From: Theristus sp. LFF4_11
Taxonomy: Eukaryota > Nematoda > Chromadorea > Monhysterida > Xyalidae
Assembly: GCA_030248135.1 (NCBI GenBank)
Contig: JASANC010003281.1
Location: 62,001 to 126,000 of the forward strand
Length of the DNA stretch: 64,000 bases
Direction: 5' to 3'
Below are positions 1 to 12,400 of the stretch, piece by piece. How positions within the stretch are numbered: position 1 is the stretch's first letter; every line of letters begins with the position of its first letter. The translations under genes were made by a program, and so were the position numbers. The notes beneath the pieces were generated by a model. The model had not been told where the DNA came from. It did no database searches and saw nothing but the letters and a program-made list of their open reading frames with translations.

Positions 1-91
1 TGAACGGCAAGCGCATGCTTTGCGGCACATGACGTCATTTCAGTGGGACACGTTTGCAAAAAACAGGTCATACACCAAACGACGACCGCAC

Positions 92-445
92 CTCATAGCC
101 ACTCAGACAGCTGCACGAATACTCAAAGTCCTCGTCGATGCAGCGCGCAAACTCGTGACAGTCGTTCGTGTCGCGGCGTTCGCACTCGTTGAACCCGATC
201 AACGACGTGCACCGACGGCCGGGCGTGAACGGATCATCGTCGCGGTACATCTCCGGACACTGGCATGTGTAGCTGTTCGGCCCGCGGACGATACAGATGC
301 CGCGTTCGTAGCAGTCGTTATTGAAACACGGACTGCTCGGGTCGATTTGGTACGGATTAATGTAGAGATTGCTGGTGCCGATCTGGAAGTTGTTCGCCTC
401 GCAGATGCGGATCAGCTCACGCCAGACGTCCAGGCGGTTGTGGAT
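92..445 (-). CDS. mua-3: mua-3-like exon 55: SEA 2 end and two EGF modules (last in window)
   Basis: It enters and leaves in phase 0, 118 codons. It reads RLDVWRELIRICEANNFQIG, then TSNLYINPYQIDP (the family motif after SEA), EGF CFNNDCYERGIC ... TPGRRC and EGF NECERRDTNDCHEF, cut before its sixth Cys at a gtgcgg donor. Bases 1-91 are intron. The transmembrane and cytoplasmic parts lie outside the window. Confidence 0.87.
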
Positions 446-3400
446 CTGTGAGGAGGTGACGTTTTTTTTGAAAGATTTGGTGGACCAGATTCATCCATCC
501 ATCCATCCATTCAGTTTATTTCGCACAAAAGCAGGAAACTCCGATGAAAACTGTATGAACGGCATGTTGTACAGAGATGGCGTTGGTTGGTTGACCAGGA
601 GGCGGAGTAACAAAACGTAGCGACTCTTAGTTGGATTACTTCGATGTAGATAACAGATGTCCTACTCCTCCATGTACAACAACTGTTAAGCGGTTGATTT
701 ACCTTTCCGGGGACCATGTTGACGGTGAAATTGTACAGTAGACCTTTGTCCCAGGTACCATTCAAGCGACTCGGGTCTTGCACATAGTGCACCTCGGACG
801 AGACAAACCAGTCCCTTAGAGAACCAGAGCCATACGCTTCCGCGATGCCCTGAAACGTTGATAGTGCATTTTTTATTACGAAATACCATCGTTTTTAATC
901 GTGTCTCGTGTGTTAACCAAAGAATCCTAAAAAAACGGCTTGTTTAAATTTACCTGTGTGAACCTCGACACATATTCGCGGTGTAATTCGGACTGCGGGT
1001 TTCCATAATTCTGGTTGTATTCAATGTAATTAGCGCCGTCACGAATCACCCACAACACCAGCGGGAAACTCTCAACGTCTGAAAGTTGTTTTGAAAAGTG
1101 AGGTTTTAACAAGTTTTTTAACAACACTTCCAATTAATTCTTTTTTGACCATTCAAATAACTGAAAACACTCGGCATTACGATGGCGCAGCCAATCAGTT
1201 GAATGTAGATGTTTATATTTTCGACTAAAATCAAAGAAACAAAATCAAAATCAACAAAATACTGTTCACGGTTATTGGCATAAGCGAATAGTAGTTGGTG
1301 ACGAACCGAAAGCGTTGGTTTTCTTGGTTACTTTAGTGTGTCAGTGTAGTAAATTTGTGCGCGAAAAAAACGTGCATACGTGATTGTAATTGTGGTTAAG
1401 TTATTTTTGGTAAAAAGCAAAATCATCAAATAACTTTGGTCAAATAGCTTTTTTCCTGAAAATAAAAAAAATTGATCGATTAAATCTAAGTACTCTACAA
1501 GACATAAATAGCAACAAAGGGTGGGGTAACAACGTATTTAACACCTGTACAGGCAACCAAATTTTCTGAACATCTGCATAAACAGGACAATTGTTCTAAT
1601 TAGGGATGGGCGCGGGACAGCCTGTCGCGCAAAGTGCGGGCTAAAATGCGGGACCGAACAGTCCCGTTCCCGTCCCGCAGACCCTCTTGTCACGCACTGG
1701 CACGTCCCGAAAGAATTTTTTTGGCCATCCCGCCTCGCTCTGACTCGTTTCGCAACCGAAAAACCTGTTCCGCCACCATCCCTATAGTTCGGACACTGAA
1801 AAGTTGCCACATTGAAAACTCACTTCTGCACTGCGTTCCGGGGCCCGGCCGTTTCTGTCCGTGCACACAGCCGCAGACTTGATTGTGTATGCAAATCTCG
1901 CCGAGCGATTCGTCGCAAATGAATTGACCGCATTTCGGCCGCTCCGGTGGACACACGTCCGGTTGGTCGGGCGAGATGTAGCTGAAATGGTGGAATGATT
2001 CGATTGTTTGGTATTCAGTGAGGTGAGATCGGTTAGAGGATGTGGAGGGTGCCTGCCTGCATCGGAACGCATTCATCGCACGATATACAGTGGCGGCCAA
2101 AAGTTTGGAAACCCCTGCGTGCGCTGTATATCGCGCATTTTTGCGTTATTACTATGCACATAAGCAAAGATTTTTGATTTTTGGAACAAGCAACTGTTGT
2201 GTTCATAAAAACAAAGCTAGCATGTGTTGGGGAATGACGCACAATAAAAGCACGCATATACCACCACATATGGGGGCTTCCAAACTTTTGGCCACCACTG
2301 TAGATATGGTGCCGCGGCAGACAATACAAGCAACAACAAAACTGGTTGGTTGCTTTAAGACCAATTTATGCACGACCATATATCCGGCACGTCACGTCAC
2401 GGCACGTCATGTATGAACGCGTGTATAAACGAGCACGTGTACCAAAGATAATGTGACGTGCCGGATTGCTGTTCTTTTGCTCGATGAATGAGACACGACG
2501 TGCCATGCCGGATAAATTTTGCGCGCATGAATTGGCCTTTACAGATATTTACGCACCGGTCGACCGTCTTGCTTATCAACCATTCCAAAAAAAGCAAAAT
2601 ATTTCGAAAGACCCGCACGCACAGTCCGGAGTTTCCAATGCGCAGGTTCGTCTGCCGCAGCGAATTCACCAGCTGCTGCCAGAGTTCGCAGATGTCCTCG
2701 AGGCCGTGGTCGGGCGTCAACGCGATCGAATAGTTGAACATCAACCCGTCGTGCCAGCTGCTGTTGTACAATCGTGGTGGGTTGATGTATAGCGTTTCAC
2801 TGCTGATGAACTGGCGGCCGACGGGTGTTAGGTGGATTTGTGTGCTGATCTGCAAGAAAAAAAACGTTCGCGTGTGAACGGTCGGTGGTGTGGTGAAGCG
2901 TGGTGGATTTGCGGCTGTTGATATGATAGAACAAAAGCGGGTCACAATAAGTTAAATTGCCGTTTCGACGCAGCATTCTTAAACAAAATTGTTGTTATTA
3001 TGAATGTTTTCAGGTTCTACGAAAGGACGAAAGGAAACCGAAAGGTTTCAATCTTTATGTGACAATTCACAATCGCCAAAGTGACTCGGCCCGACTCGGA
3101 TCACTTTGTCAATTTTGAGTTCCCGCGTCACGCATGAAAACTGTTTACCAATCTATGCTCAAATTGCGTCTCGGGACCACAATAAAAGACTATAATAACA
3201 AAATGAGTAATAATAATCGTACTCCTTCTTCGAACAGTCGTGTGATGTCGATGTAGGCGCCCGTATGACGGTCTCCATATTCTGGCGACCACCGGAGCAC
3301 TTGGTTGTCCTTTCGCTGGACGAACAATGGTAGAATGAATCGGGTCGCTTCTGGAAATTGGAAACAAAACAACTCGTTAGATGAGATGAGTTCAGTTTTT

Positions 3401-6400
3401 AACAACGTTGGCATGGGATTTTAACCAATAATACCTTCATTCGTGAAACCTACAGGTCTATTCAACATGGTTATTCCCTATACTGCCAAACAGCAATTGC
3501 TTTCTGTGATGTTCGACAGAAAAACGGAACTCGACAACTGTGATGTTCGACAACAAGCCCTTCGGATACTGCCCGTTGGACAACAAAACAAAACAAAACA
3601 TCCAAAGAAGTCGAATTGCACAACAAAACAAAACATCCAAAAAAGTCCGAACCTCTGCAAATTTCGCCCGCCCTCGCGCGAGCATATCCGAGACGACATT
3701 GACAGCGATACGGATTCGGAACGCACACTTCGTTGCGATCAACGAAGCAGTAGTCATCGCCGCATGCAATGCTGCCCGGCGGCGGAGTCCGCGGCGTTGT
3801 CGTTGAGATTTCCGGAATGCCTAAAAGCTTTTTTAAAAGTTGTTGTTGATATGTAGTATTTGCATCGTTGTGATCTGTAAATGTCTGGAATGGATGGTAT
3901 GTGTATGCTGCAAACTTTGAAACAGGGCAAATTCTACGTCTGATCTGTGCTATAATCGACTAGTCCTAGTCTGTCCACCTAATTTTAAAACATGTCCATA
4001 CAGATTCGCTATCAATCAATAAACGGAAGCCAGGAAACCAATCAGCGCATGAACTATGGGCGTTTACGCTTTTTCAGAAAGTTTCCTACTCTTCGCATAA
4101 TCAACCGAACGGAATGAAACGCAGTCGCAAGTTTAGTTTGCTCTCAAAAGTCACCCAGAAAATGCACTCACGGACACAACGCCGGCCGGCTCGGTGCGGA
4201 TCGGGACTATCATCAACGAAGCCCGGATTGCACCGGCATCCGTAGCCGTCGGCGTAGTCCTCGCAAACTGCATTCGGATCGCAGTCGTTCAGTGACCGAT
4301 CGCGGCATTCGTTGTAGCTGGAATTTGTGAATAAAATCGTCTTTTAAGAGTCCCATTTTGTCGTAATAACAGTCAGTAATAATAACAAAAATACAAAATT
4401 TGTAATAATAAGGTCAGCAGTCTAGTCTCGCTGCAGCGCACCCGTCGGCGCTGATGTGGACGTGCGTCGCCGCTTGTGTTTATCAATGTGCAATGCAACA
4501 ATATGAAAATTTATAAATTCGAATGGTTGTCCCATCTAAAAAACCCAAATTTCAACCAAAACAACTCCGTTTTCCCAGCTCTAACCGGCACACTCTGCCC
4601 GGCCGTTGCGGATCGGGCGACTCGTCGCGATACGGATGGTTGCAGGCGCACGTGTAGCCGATTCGCTGGTCGGTGCAGGTGGCGTGCGCGTGGCAGTCGA
4701 TCAGATTCGGCAGCAAGCATTCGTTGATGACTGAAGAGCATGAACGTGGGTGAAGTGCATGTTTTTTTATTTAGGTCACTTGATTTAGATGACTTGCTCG
4801 CATTGACGTGCGGCAATGATAGTTCAAACCTAGACGAAACACACGCTGAAGCTGGTTCTGAACAGCCGCGGGTAGGTTTCTCCTGACCACTCTGATGTTT
4901 TTTAGGTGTCGCGGTGCGTTAAGCAGCGCTGAACAACAAGCACACGGTCCAGTCCAGTAGCACCAAGCCTCATACAAAGATGTGTTCAACTAGCGACCGA
5001 AACCGAAATCGGGCTAAGATCACTGGTGCCCCCAGGATAGAGCGGGGCTTAGAGGCTGTCCCGCTCACGTGGCGAGGGTGTTGGTTCCACGGGATATTGA
5101 GCCGTCCATTCCCCAAACCCACCGGAGTTTGGTACCTTCGGGTTCCCGAAATCGGTGGGGGAAGTGCATCAAATAATAAAAAAAACTGTATTCCCAAAAT
5201 CGCCATCACGAAAAAAAAACTTTTCCTGTTCCCCCCCTTCCCCACTCACTCAATTCACACGTTCGTCCGGGCAACGCCAGGTCCGTGTCCGCATAGCCGT
5301 CGCGACACCGACAATCGTAGCCGTGCGGCCGATCGATACAGTCGGCGAACGCACTGCAATTGTGCAGACGTGTCAGGCATTCGTTCACCAGTCGAGTACA
5401 TTGGCGTCCCGGTTTGTGCTGCGCGTCGGGCGACTCGTCGATCATTCCCGTTGGGCAGCGACACGTATAGCCGACTGGGAGGTCCTCGCAGATCGCCAGT
5501 GAGTGACAGTCGCTCAAACGCGCGTCCAGGCATTCGTTGACCACTGAATGATGAGTGCGGAGGGTAAGAAGTGCGTGGTTTTTATGTGGTTCGTTTAATG
5601 TGTCCTTGAGGTTTGATGTACTTGTCTGATGACGCATTATATTCTGTAAACCCAGAAACACGCACGGCACATAGTGTCACGCTGTAGTAATCTCGCAAAT
5701 GTGTGCATGTCGTTGCCGACAGGCTACAACAGAGCTGTGACCGAGTGTGACGTCTTCAAGCGGCATTCATGAAGCCGTATTTAGTGAAGAAACATAGCTA
5801 CGCGTTCACCAAATACTGCTTCATGGATGCATTTTACGATTTTAACAGAGAAATTTTCAACAATTACATCGTCTGCAAGATCGCCCCGGGCGGTTCGGAT
5901 CATGCGACTCGTCGATGAATCCGTCGCGACACCGACACGTGAATCGGCGGTTGTCCTGCACCGGTATACAAACAGCGCCGTTCTCGTCGCAGTCGTTACG
6001 ACTCGAGTCGATGCAGACTTCGGTGTCTGCAAAGTGAGAATTTTTAGAAAGTTTGAAAGAAACTTTGAAAAAAAAGATAAAAATGATCGTCAAGTCTATG
6101 CAAATAAAGGCACTTCTACTTCGTCAGTGTGAGCCTGCGATGAACTCAACTGTTTGGTTCGAAAAAACCGACTTTACCCCGTCGTAAACTGGCCAGACTC
6201 ACCAGGCACACAAATGCGGCCCGGTTTATTGACTGGATCGGATGAGCGATCGAGATATCGTTCGGGACACTCGCATGTGTACCCGCCGGTAGTGCCGGGA
6301 ATGCTGCGACAACGTCCCAGATAATGGCAGTCGTTCTTCTTTGGATCTTGGCAAGGATGCACTGAAAGGGAAATAAAAAACGTGGTCAGAAATACGTTTT

Positions 6401-9400
6401 TGACACTACTTTACAGTCGATCTGGATAATATATGCAACATGACGTCATGACCAACCAATCAGCGCTGAGAATTGTTCATGACTAACCAATCAGTGCTGA
6501 GAATTACTATGACCAACCAATCAGCTATTTGCATATATTAGCAAGATAGACTGTAGTTTTTACTTCTGGTTTCATTTGCAATCAATAGTATCAACTTGCC
6601 CTGTGGCGGTTCGGCTTGTCGGAGTTCGCAAATTCGTCCAGCCAGTGCCGAGTTCGGCGATCGATCCTCGTAGCCTTGCATGCACTCGCAGCGGTAGCCT
6701 TGCGGCAGTTTATAGCAGATCGCATTCCGCGAGCAGTTGTTCTGCGCCGGATTCAGGCATTCGTTCACTGAAAAGAAACGCACCAGGTCACATAGCTTTT
6801 CATTAAAATTCAAATCCGAATCACTGTGGTAAAGACCATGCAAGCGAACAAAAAGCAGCAAAAAAATTCACAATTGTTTTCGTTCCAGGCAGCAAAGCGT
6901 TAGTTGTTTCACACTAGGGTTTCAACAAAACACAAAAAACCTGAAGACGAAAGGAGGCGAAGCAGACATGCACCAAGGCCCGCTAAAAACTTCTCTTCTC
7001 CGAATTGTCCTAATCCCCTACCTCGACCCAGCGTACTGGCCCAACGGCCATGCATTGGTATGACAAACGGTTGATACGTCGTGCTTGGCAGTGGTTCGGT
7101 TGGTGTTGTGTTTGTTGTAGCTGTTATGGAAGTCGTGGTCGTTGACGCAGTCGTCGTCGTTTTCAAAGTGCCCGCGTGATTGCTCAGCTGTCCGACTGGT
7201 CGCATCGGCAGTCGCGTCGGTCGAAATCGCACCGGCGACACCCATTTCGTTGGGGTTGTTGGTGGATTGGTTGTTGTAGACGTTGTGGGTGACGAGGTCG
7301 ATGTTTTCGGTGTCGGTTTCGGTTTCCGACATAAACGTCCGGGACTCAATGGGTCCGCATCCTCATACTCTTCCATGCAGACGCAATCGTACGAACCGAT
7401 CGCGGCGTGATTGACGCACATTGCGTTCGCGTGGCAGTCGTTCGACGACGGATTCAGACAGTCGTTCACTGGTAAAGCGGGTTGAATCGTTATGGCATGA
7501 TGTAAAGTTAGAACGGAAAATTAAAGCCGGTTGTTACATTGTTAAGTACAGAAGGCGCAAACGAAATGAAGCCACAGCAACATATTCACAACGACATGGT
7601 AATATTGAAAATAATCACAGCGCAACTGAAATAGGACACTGCTCTGTTTCACACACATGCTTGATTCTATGAGTTTTTTGGCTGAATCTGAAAATACCAA
7701 AACAATGAACACATTCATAATTAAACAGAAGTTTCGTCCATATACATGCGTCAAAAACTAAGACCTCAAAGTAAATAAACCCATGCAACTTTGCAGCAAG
7801 CACTTTTGCTAATGCAGGCAAAAACGAAGAAATGCAAAACGAAGTAAGAATAGCTGCGCGACGGACTGACAAGATGTTAATCAGAGCGGAGAAAAACAAT
7901 TCAAATCCACGAAGATAAGCAAAGTCCAGAAGGAAATATTCAGCAATTTCCACCAACCTCGCACGCACAGTCGACCCCGTTCGCCAGGCGGCGACTTATC
8001 GACGTATCCTTGAATGCAGATACAATCGTAGTCGCCGCCGCCTTTCGGCTCGCACACTGCTGCCGAGCTGCACTGGTGATTCGGCGGACAGACATCTGCA
8101 ATTGTTGCGATTTATATAAAACATGAAGTTCGCCGTTTGCGGTTTTCCGCCAGGTGGACGCATACCGCGGTGTCCCCTGCGCTCGTCAGTGCGACACGGA
8201 CACCGGGGAAAGTTGTTGCTTTTGCTAAAGACTCGCGTTTGAGTCGACCGACCCGGCCTGCACACCTCTGGGCACGGTGTTTGAATAAGTTCTCAAATTT
8301 TGACGAAATTAGCACCAGTCGAAAAGCCGATCTTAAAAGACGCTGCGTGATCTCCGTCTGTTTACAGTCGAACTCTAAATTATAGGGAGGCAGCTTATTG
8401 GTTGGGATTACGGTATAAGTATGCTTTCTGTGCAAACCAAACTCCGCCCCCGCAGCAATGCCTGCACAGTAAGCACGCATGCATACCGTAATCGCAACCA
8501 ATCAGGTGATGCCCTATAAAGCACGCATGCATACCGTAATCGCAACCAATCAGTTGATGCCCTATAATTTAGAGTTCTACTGTAAATGATCGCTCGGAGG
8601 ACGCAAAAATATATAAGGTCATTTATGAAGCAGCTATGTTTTAACACAGCTACGCGTCACTAAATACTGCTTCATGAATGCGCCTAAAGACGCAAGGGTC
8701 GCTCAAGTGTCGCTTCCGAACTCTTCACCTGACATGTCTCACCAAGCAACCCTGTACCTGGCGGACTACAGACGCGACCGGGTTGCTGCAGATCAGGCGA
8801 TCGATCCACATATCCGTCGCGGCATTCGCAGGTGTATCCATCCTCCAGGTCACGGCACTCGGCTTGCGGTGCGCAACTGTGCGAGCCTTGCGAGCACTCG
8901 TCGATTACTGGAGAGAGCAAAACGGTGCGTTCATGAAAGCTTTGCTAAGTTATGAAAAATTCCAGCCGCTGACGCGAGTGTTTAATTTAGCATCACCCCG
9001 GATTCGCTGTTAGATGGCTCCCTGGCTGTGTTTGTTTACTGCGCGGAAGCTTTGGAAAAAAAACTGCGAAGTTTCGTTTTAAAACGTGCACACCGCCCAA
9101 ATGAACGAAAAATTAAAAGCCTGAGCCGAACAACGCTGCGTTAGTATGGATAACTGAGGCGGACCATAAAACCCATGGGACATGAAAAAATCAACTCAAA
9201 AATTTCGTCTGAAACGAAACAAATGTTTGATTATAAGCTTTTAATTATTCACATTGCAAAAAAATAGAAAAAAGCAACACACATTGCTTGCACACACGAC
9301 CAGGCCGGTTCTGAGTGGGTGACCGGTCAAGGTATCCGGAAGGACAAGCACAAGTGAAAGATTCCTCCGTGTCTCGACAGATGGCGCTAGTGTCGCAGTC

Positions 9401-12400
9401 GTGTTTGCCCTCGCGACACTCGTCAACGACTTGAAACAGAAGTAAAAGTGGTGGACTGGATTGATAGAAAACCATAAAAATTTTAAACATGAATTTTTCC
9501 TATCAGTTGACGTATTTTTTATCAGCTGCTTATTCATATGCCTCCACTGAGCTAATTGCACACAAGAACTATTGTCACTGCGTAAATGAGTTTAGGCGTT
9601 GAGTTGGAAATAAATGAGAATCGAGAAGCAGCTCTCAAACAATAACGGGCCCCCTGCAAACGTACAGACGAGACAAACACGCCCGGGGAACGCGGGGTTT
9701 GGCGAGATGTCGCGCGAGTTGGACGGACAGTCGCAGCGATAGGAATCCAGAGTGTCCGTGCACGTCGCCGTGTGATGGCAATCGTTCGCCGTTCGATCCA
9801 GACATTCGTTTATAACTGAAAGTTTGCGCGTAATCATGAAACAATCCAGGCAAACTGATTATTGCGCGAGATCGAAAGAACTTCCGTTAGCATTAATCAT
9901 ACATATTATCGTTTCAGAAAAAACCGGCGGCACAAAAGTATCACGCCCCAAGGAAAAACCCCAAAACCGAACCAAATCCGCAAAAGGTCAGCACACGGCG
10001 AGGTGTCTACCGTAACCTAATTTTGAATTCCGTGCAACAGTTTCCTATCCCCGTGTGCAAACGCATTGACTCCCGGGACCAAAATAAAAGATAATACTAG
10101 ACGATATCGTTTCAGAAGCAACGGTTTTTACACGCTTTTACTCCGAAAAACGAACACCAATCGCACGAATCTCAAAAAACTCACTTCGTTTACACGAGCG
10201 CCCCTGCGAGCCGGGCGTCACGGACGTGTCGTAGTAACCGTCCCTGCAGCGACACTTATACCCGTGCAGTTCATCGATACATTCTGCGCCGTCCGGGTCG
10301 CAAGTGTTCTGGTTCGGATCGAGACACTCGTTGATGATCCGCTGACAGATGCGGCCCGGTCGCGACGAGTCTGGAGAGATGTCGGTGAAGCCGCTCTGAC
10401 ACTGACAGCGGTAGCCTTGGTCGAGCTCGATGCAGTCGGCGTACTGGTGACAGTCGTTCAGGTGGTCGAACGAGCATTCCGGCACGACTGAAATGAGTTA
10501 AGGGGGTTTATAGGAGGACTTAGCAATATGTTTTTGTGCGTACGCACGGACACGACACTTTAAAAAATGGCCACACGATTTAGAGATCGTGTGTCGCGTG
10601 TGCTATCTTAATGCATTACGGACACGATTAGTTGGCGCACGTGATTTAGAACGACGTCTGTGCGTACGGACAAAAAACTGAATGGTGTTTTCACCTGCGA
10701 ACTACGGGGCGATCAGAAAACACGTCAGTAAAAAAGGAAGGAAAAACTTCGGACATTAATGCAGTCACGAGATCGAAGCGTTTTAAAAATTGACGTTTTT
10801 TTCTGATAACCCTGAATATAAATAAGCAGCCAAGCACTAGATCCGCAAAGGCGGAAAAGCTGTGAAGGTGGAGGAAGAGGACCATGCCCTAAATAGACCA
10901 CAGCCCCAATATCCGGTTCACCATCTTGTGCCACTGTTCGTCAGACTGGACATCCGATTTGAGGTTCAATCATCATGAACCTCTAGTCCCTTGCTTGACT
11001 CATCGTACCACTTACTATGTTCACAGTCTCGGCCGGGATTGCTCGGGTTGTTGTCTCTGAACTGCTCGAGGCATCTGCACGTGTAGCCGTCCTCTTCGTC
11101 GACGCACTCCGCCGCGGCAGCACAGTCGATCAAGTGTTGATAGAGGCACTCGTTAATCACTGGAAAATATTGAAATTTCATTTGAGTTTGAACATCATTT
11201 GAAAAATACCCTGTTACCTCGTTACGGAGTTTACCGAAGAAGTCTCGAACGACGTATGGAATAAGGATCTTGTGCTGGGAGGTGGGCAACCAATCAGTGC
11301 ATAATGCAAACCGTTCTGAGGCAGTCAATCAGCCACTTACAATTGTCTGTTGACCTATTCTAAACGGACATTCATGAACCAGTAACTAATGACCGCGTAG
11401 CTATGTTTTTACTCGGCTACGCTTCACTAAATACTACTTCGTGAATGCCGTTTTGTATAATACACTTCACGATTAAAGTATCTTCCCCACATATTTCTGA
11501 ATGACAATGTTCTCCTTCCGTTAATGGCTGTGTGGCCAGCTTTGCTGGTTTGGATTGGTTTTTTGGGCAATGGGCACAACTGAAGAGACCACCTTTGCTC
11601 GGCGTCTTGTGCTCAGGTCGAAACGCCACTTGTTTGTTGGTTTTTTATTTGGTTAGATTGGAAACTGGTTTTCCTTGTGCATATATGCCTGACACTTACA
11701 ATGTGTCGAATAAAATCAATCAACAATCAATCAATCAATTCGTGAAAAAAACCGCTTTCCCCACCTGTGCACGCTCTCGTACGCCGATTACGACTGTAAT
11801 TCTCGGGACAGTCGCACTTCGGTTCACCATTCACCAGTCTGCAAACTTCGTTCAAGTCCGCTCGACAAGAATCGGCGCGTTCCAGATGGCACTCGGGCGG
11901 TGGCGGCGTCGGTTTCAGCTCGCAGCGACGTCCGGGATGCGTGATGCGATTCTGGGAGCGATCAATGTAGCCGTCGTTGCAGCGGCACGTGTAGCCGTCG
12001 ACGCGGTCGATACAGGTCGCTGATTGGGCGCAGTTGTGTTGGGCGAGACGGCATTCGTCGACCACTGGAAATTTTGGAATGAGATGAAAAACATTCAGTA
12101 TCTCAAGATATAGAATTGCAAGCTCCCAAGAGTATGACAAGTTGACAACTGAAGTGGCATTCATGAAGCACTATTTCATGACTATGTAGCCATGTTTTAA
12201 CACAGCTATGCGTCGCTAAACACTGCTTCATGAAGGCCGCTTAATTATGTTTTTCAACAACGCACAACTACATAAATTAATTCAGTCAACCACATTATCA
12301 ACGCACCGAATTCAAACCAACGGTTTAATGGCCCGAGCCAAAGGAAAAAGTACTAAAGCACATACATTTCGGTGTACAAATGCGTCCCGGACGGCCCGGA

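Noticed and set aside
2397..2622. Continuation of the SEA 1 exon frame to 2397
   Set aside because: The phase 2 donor at 2622 restores the family motif after SEA in exon 52. The continued frame has no similarity.
3456..3856. Plus-strand frame of 137 codons
   Set aside because: It is the shadow of EGF exon 49 on the other strand plus repetitive intron.
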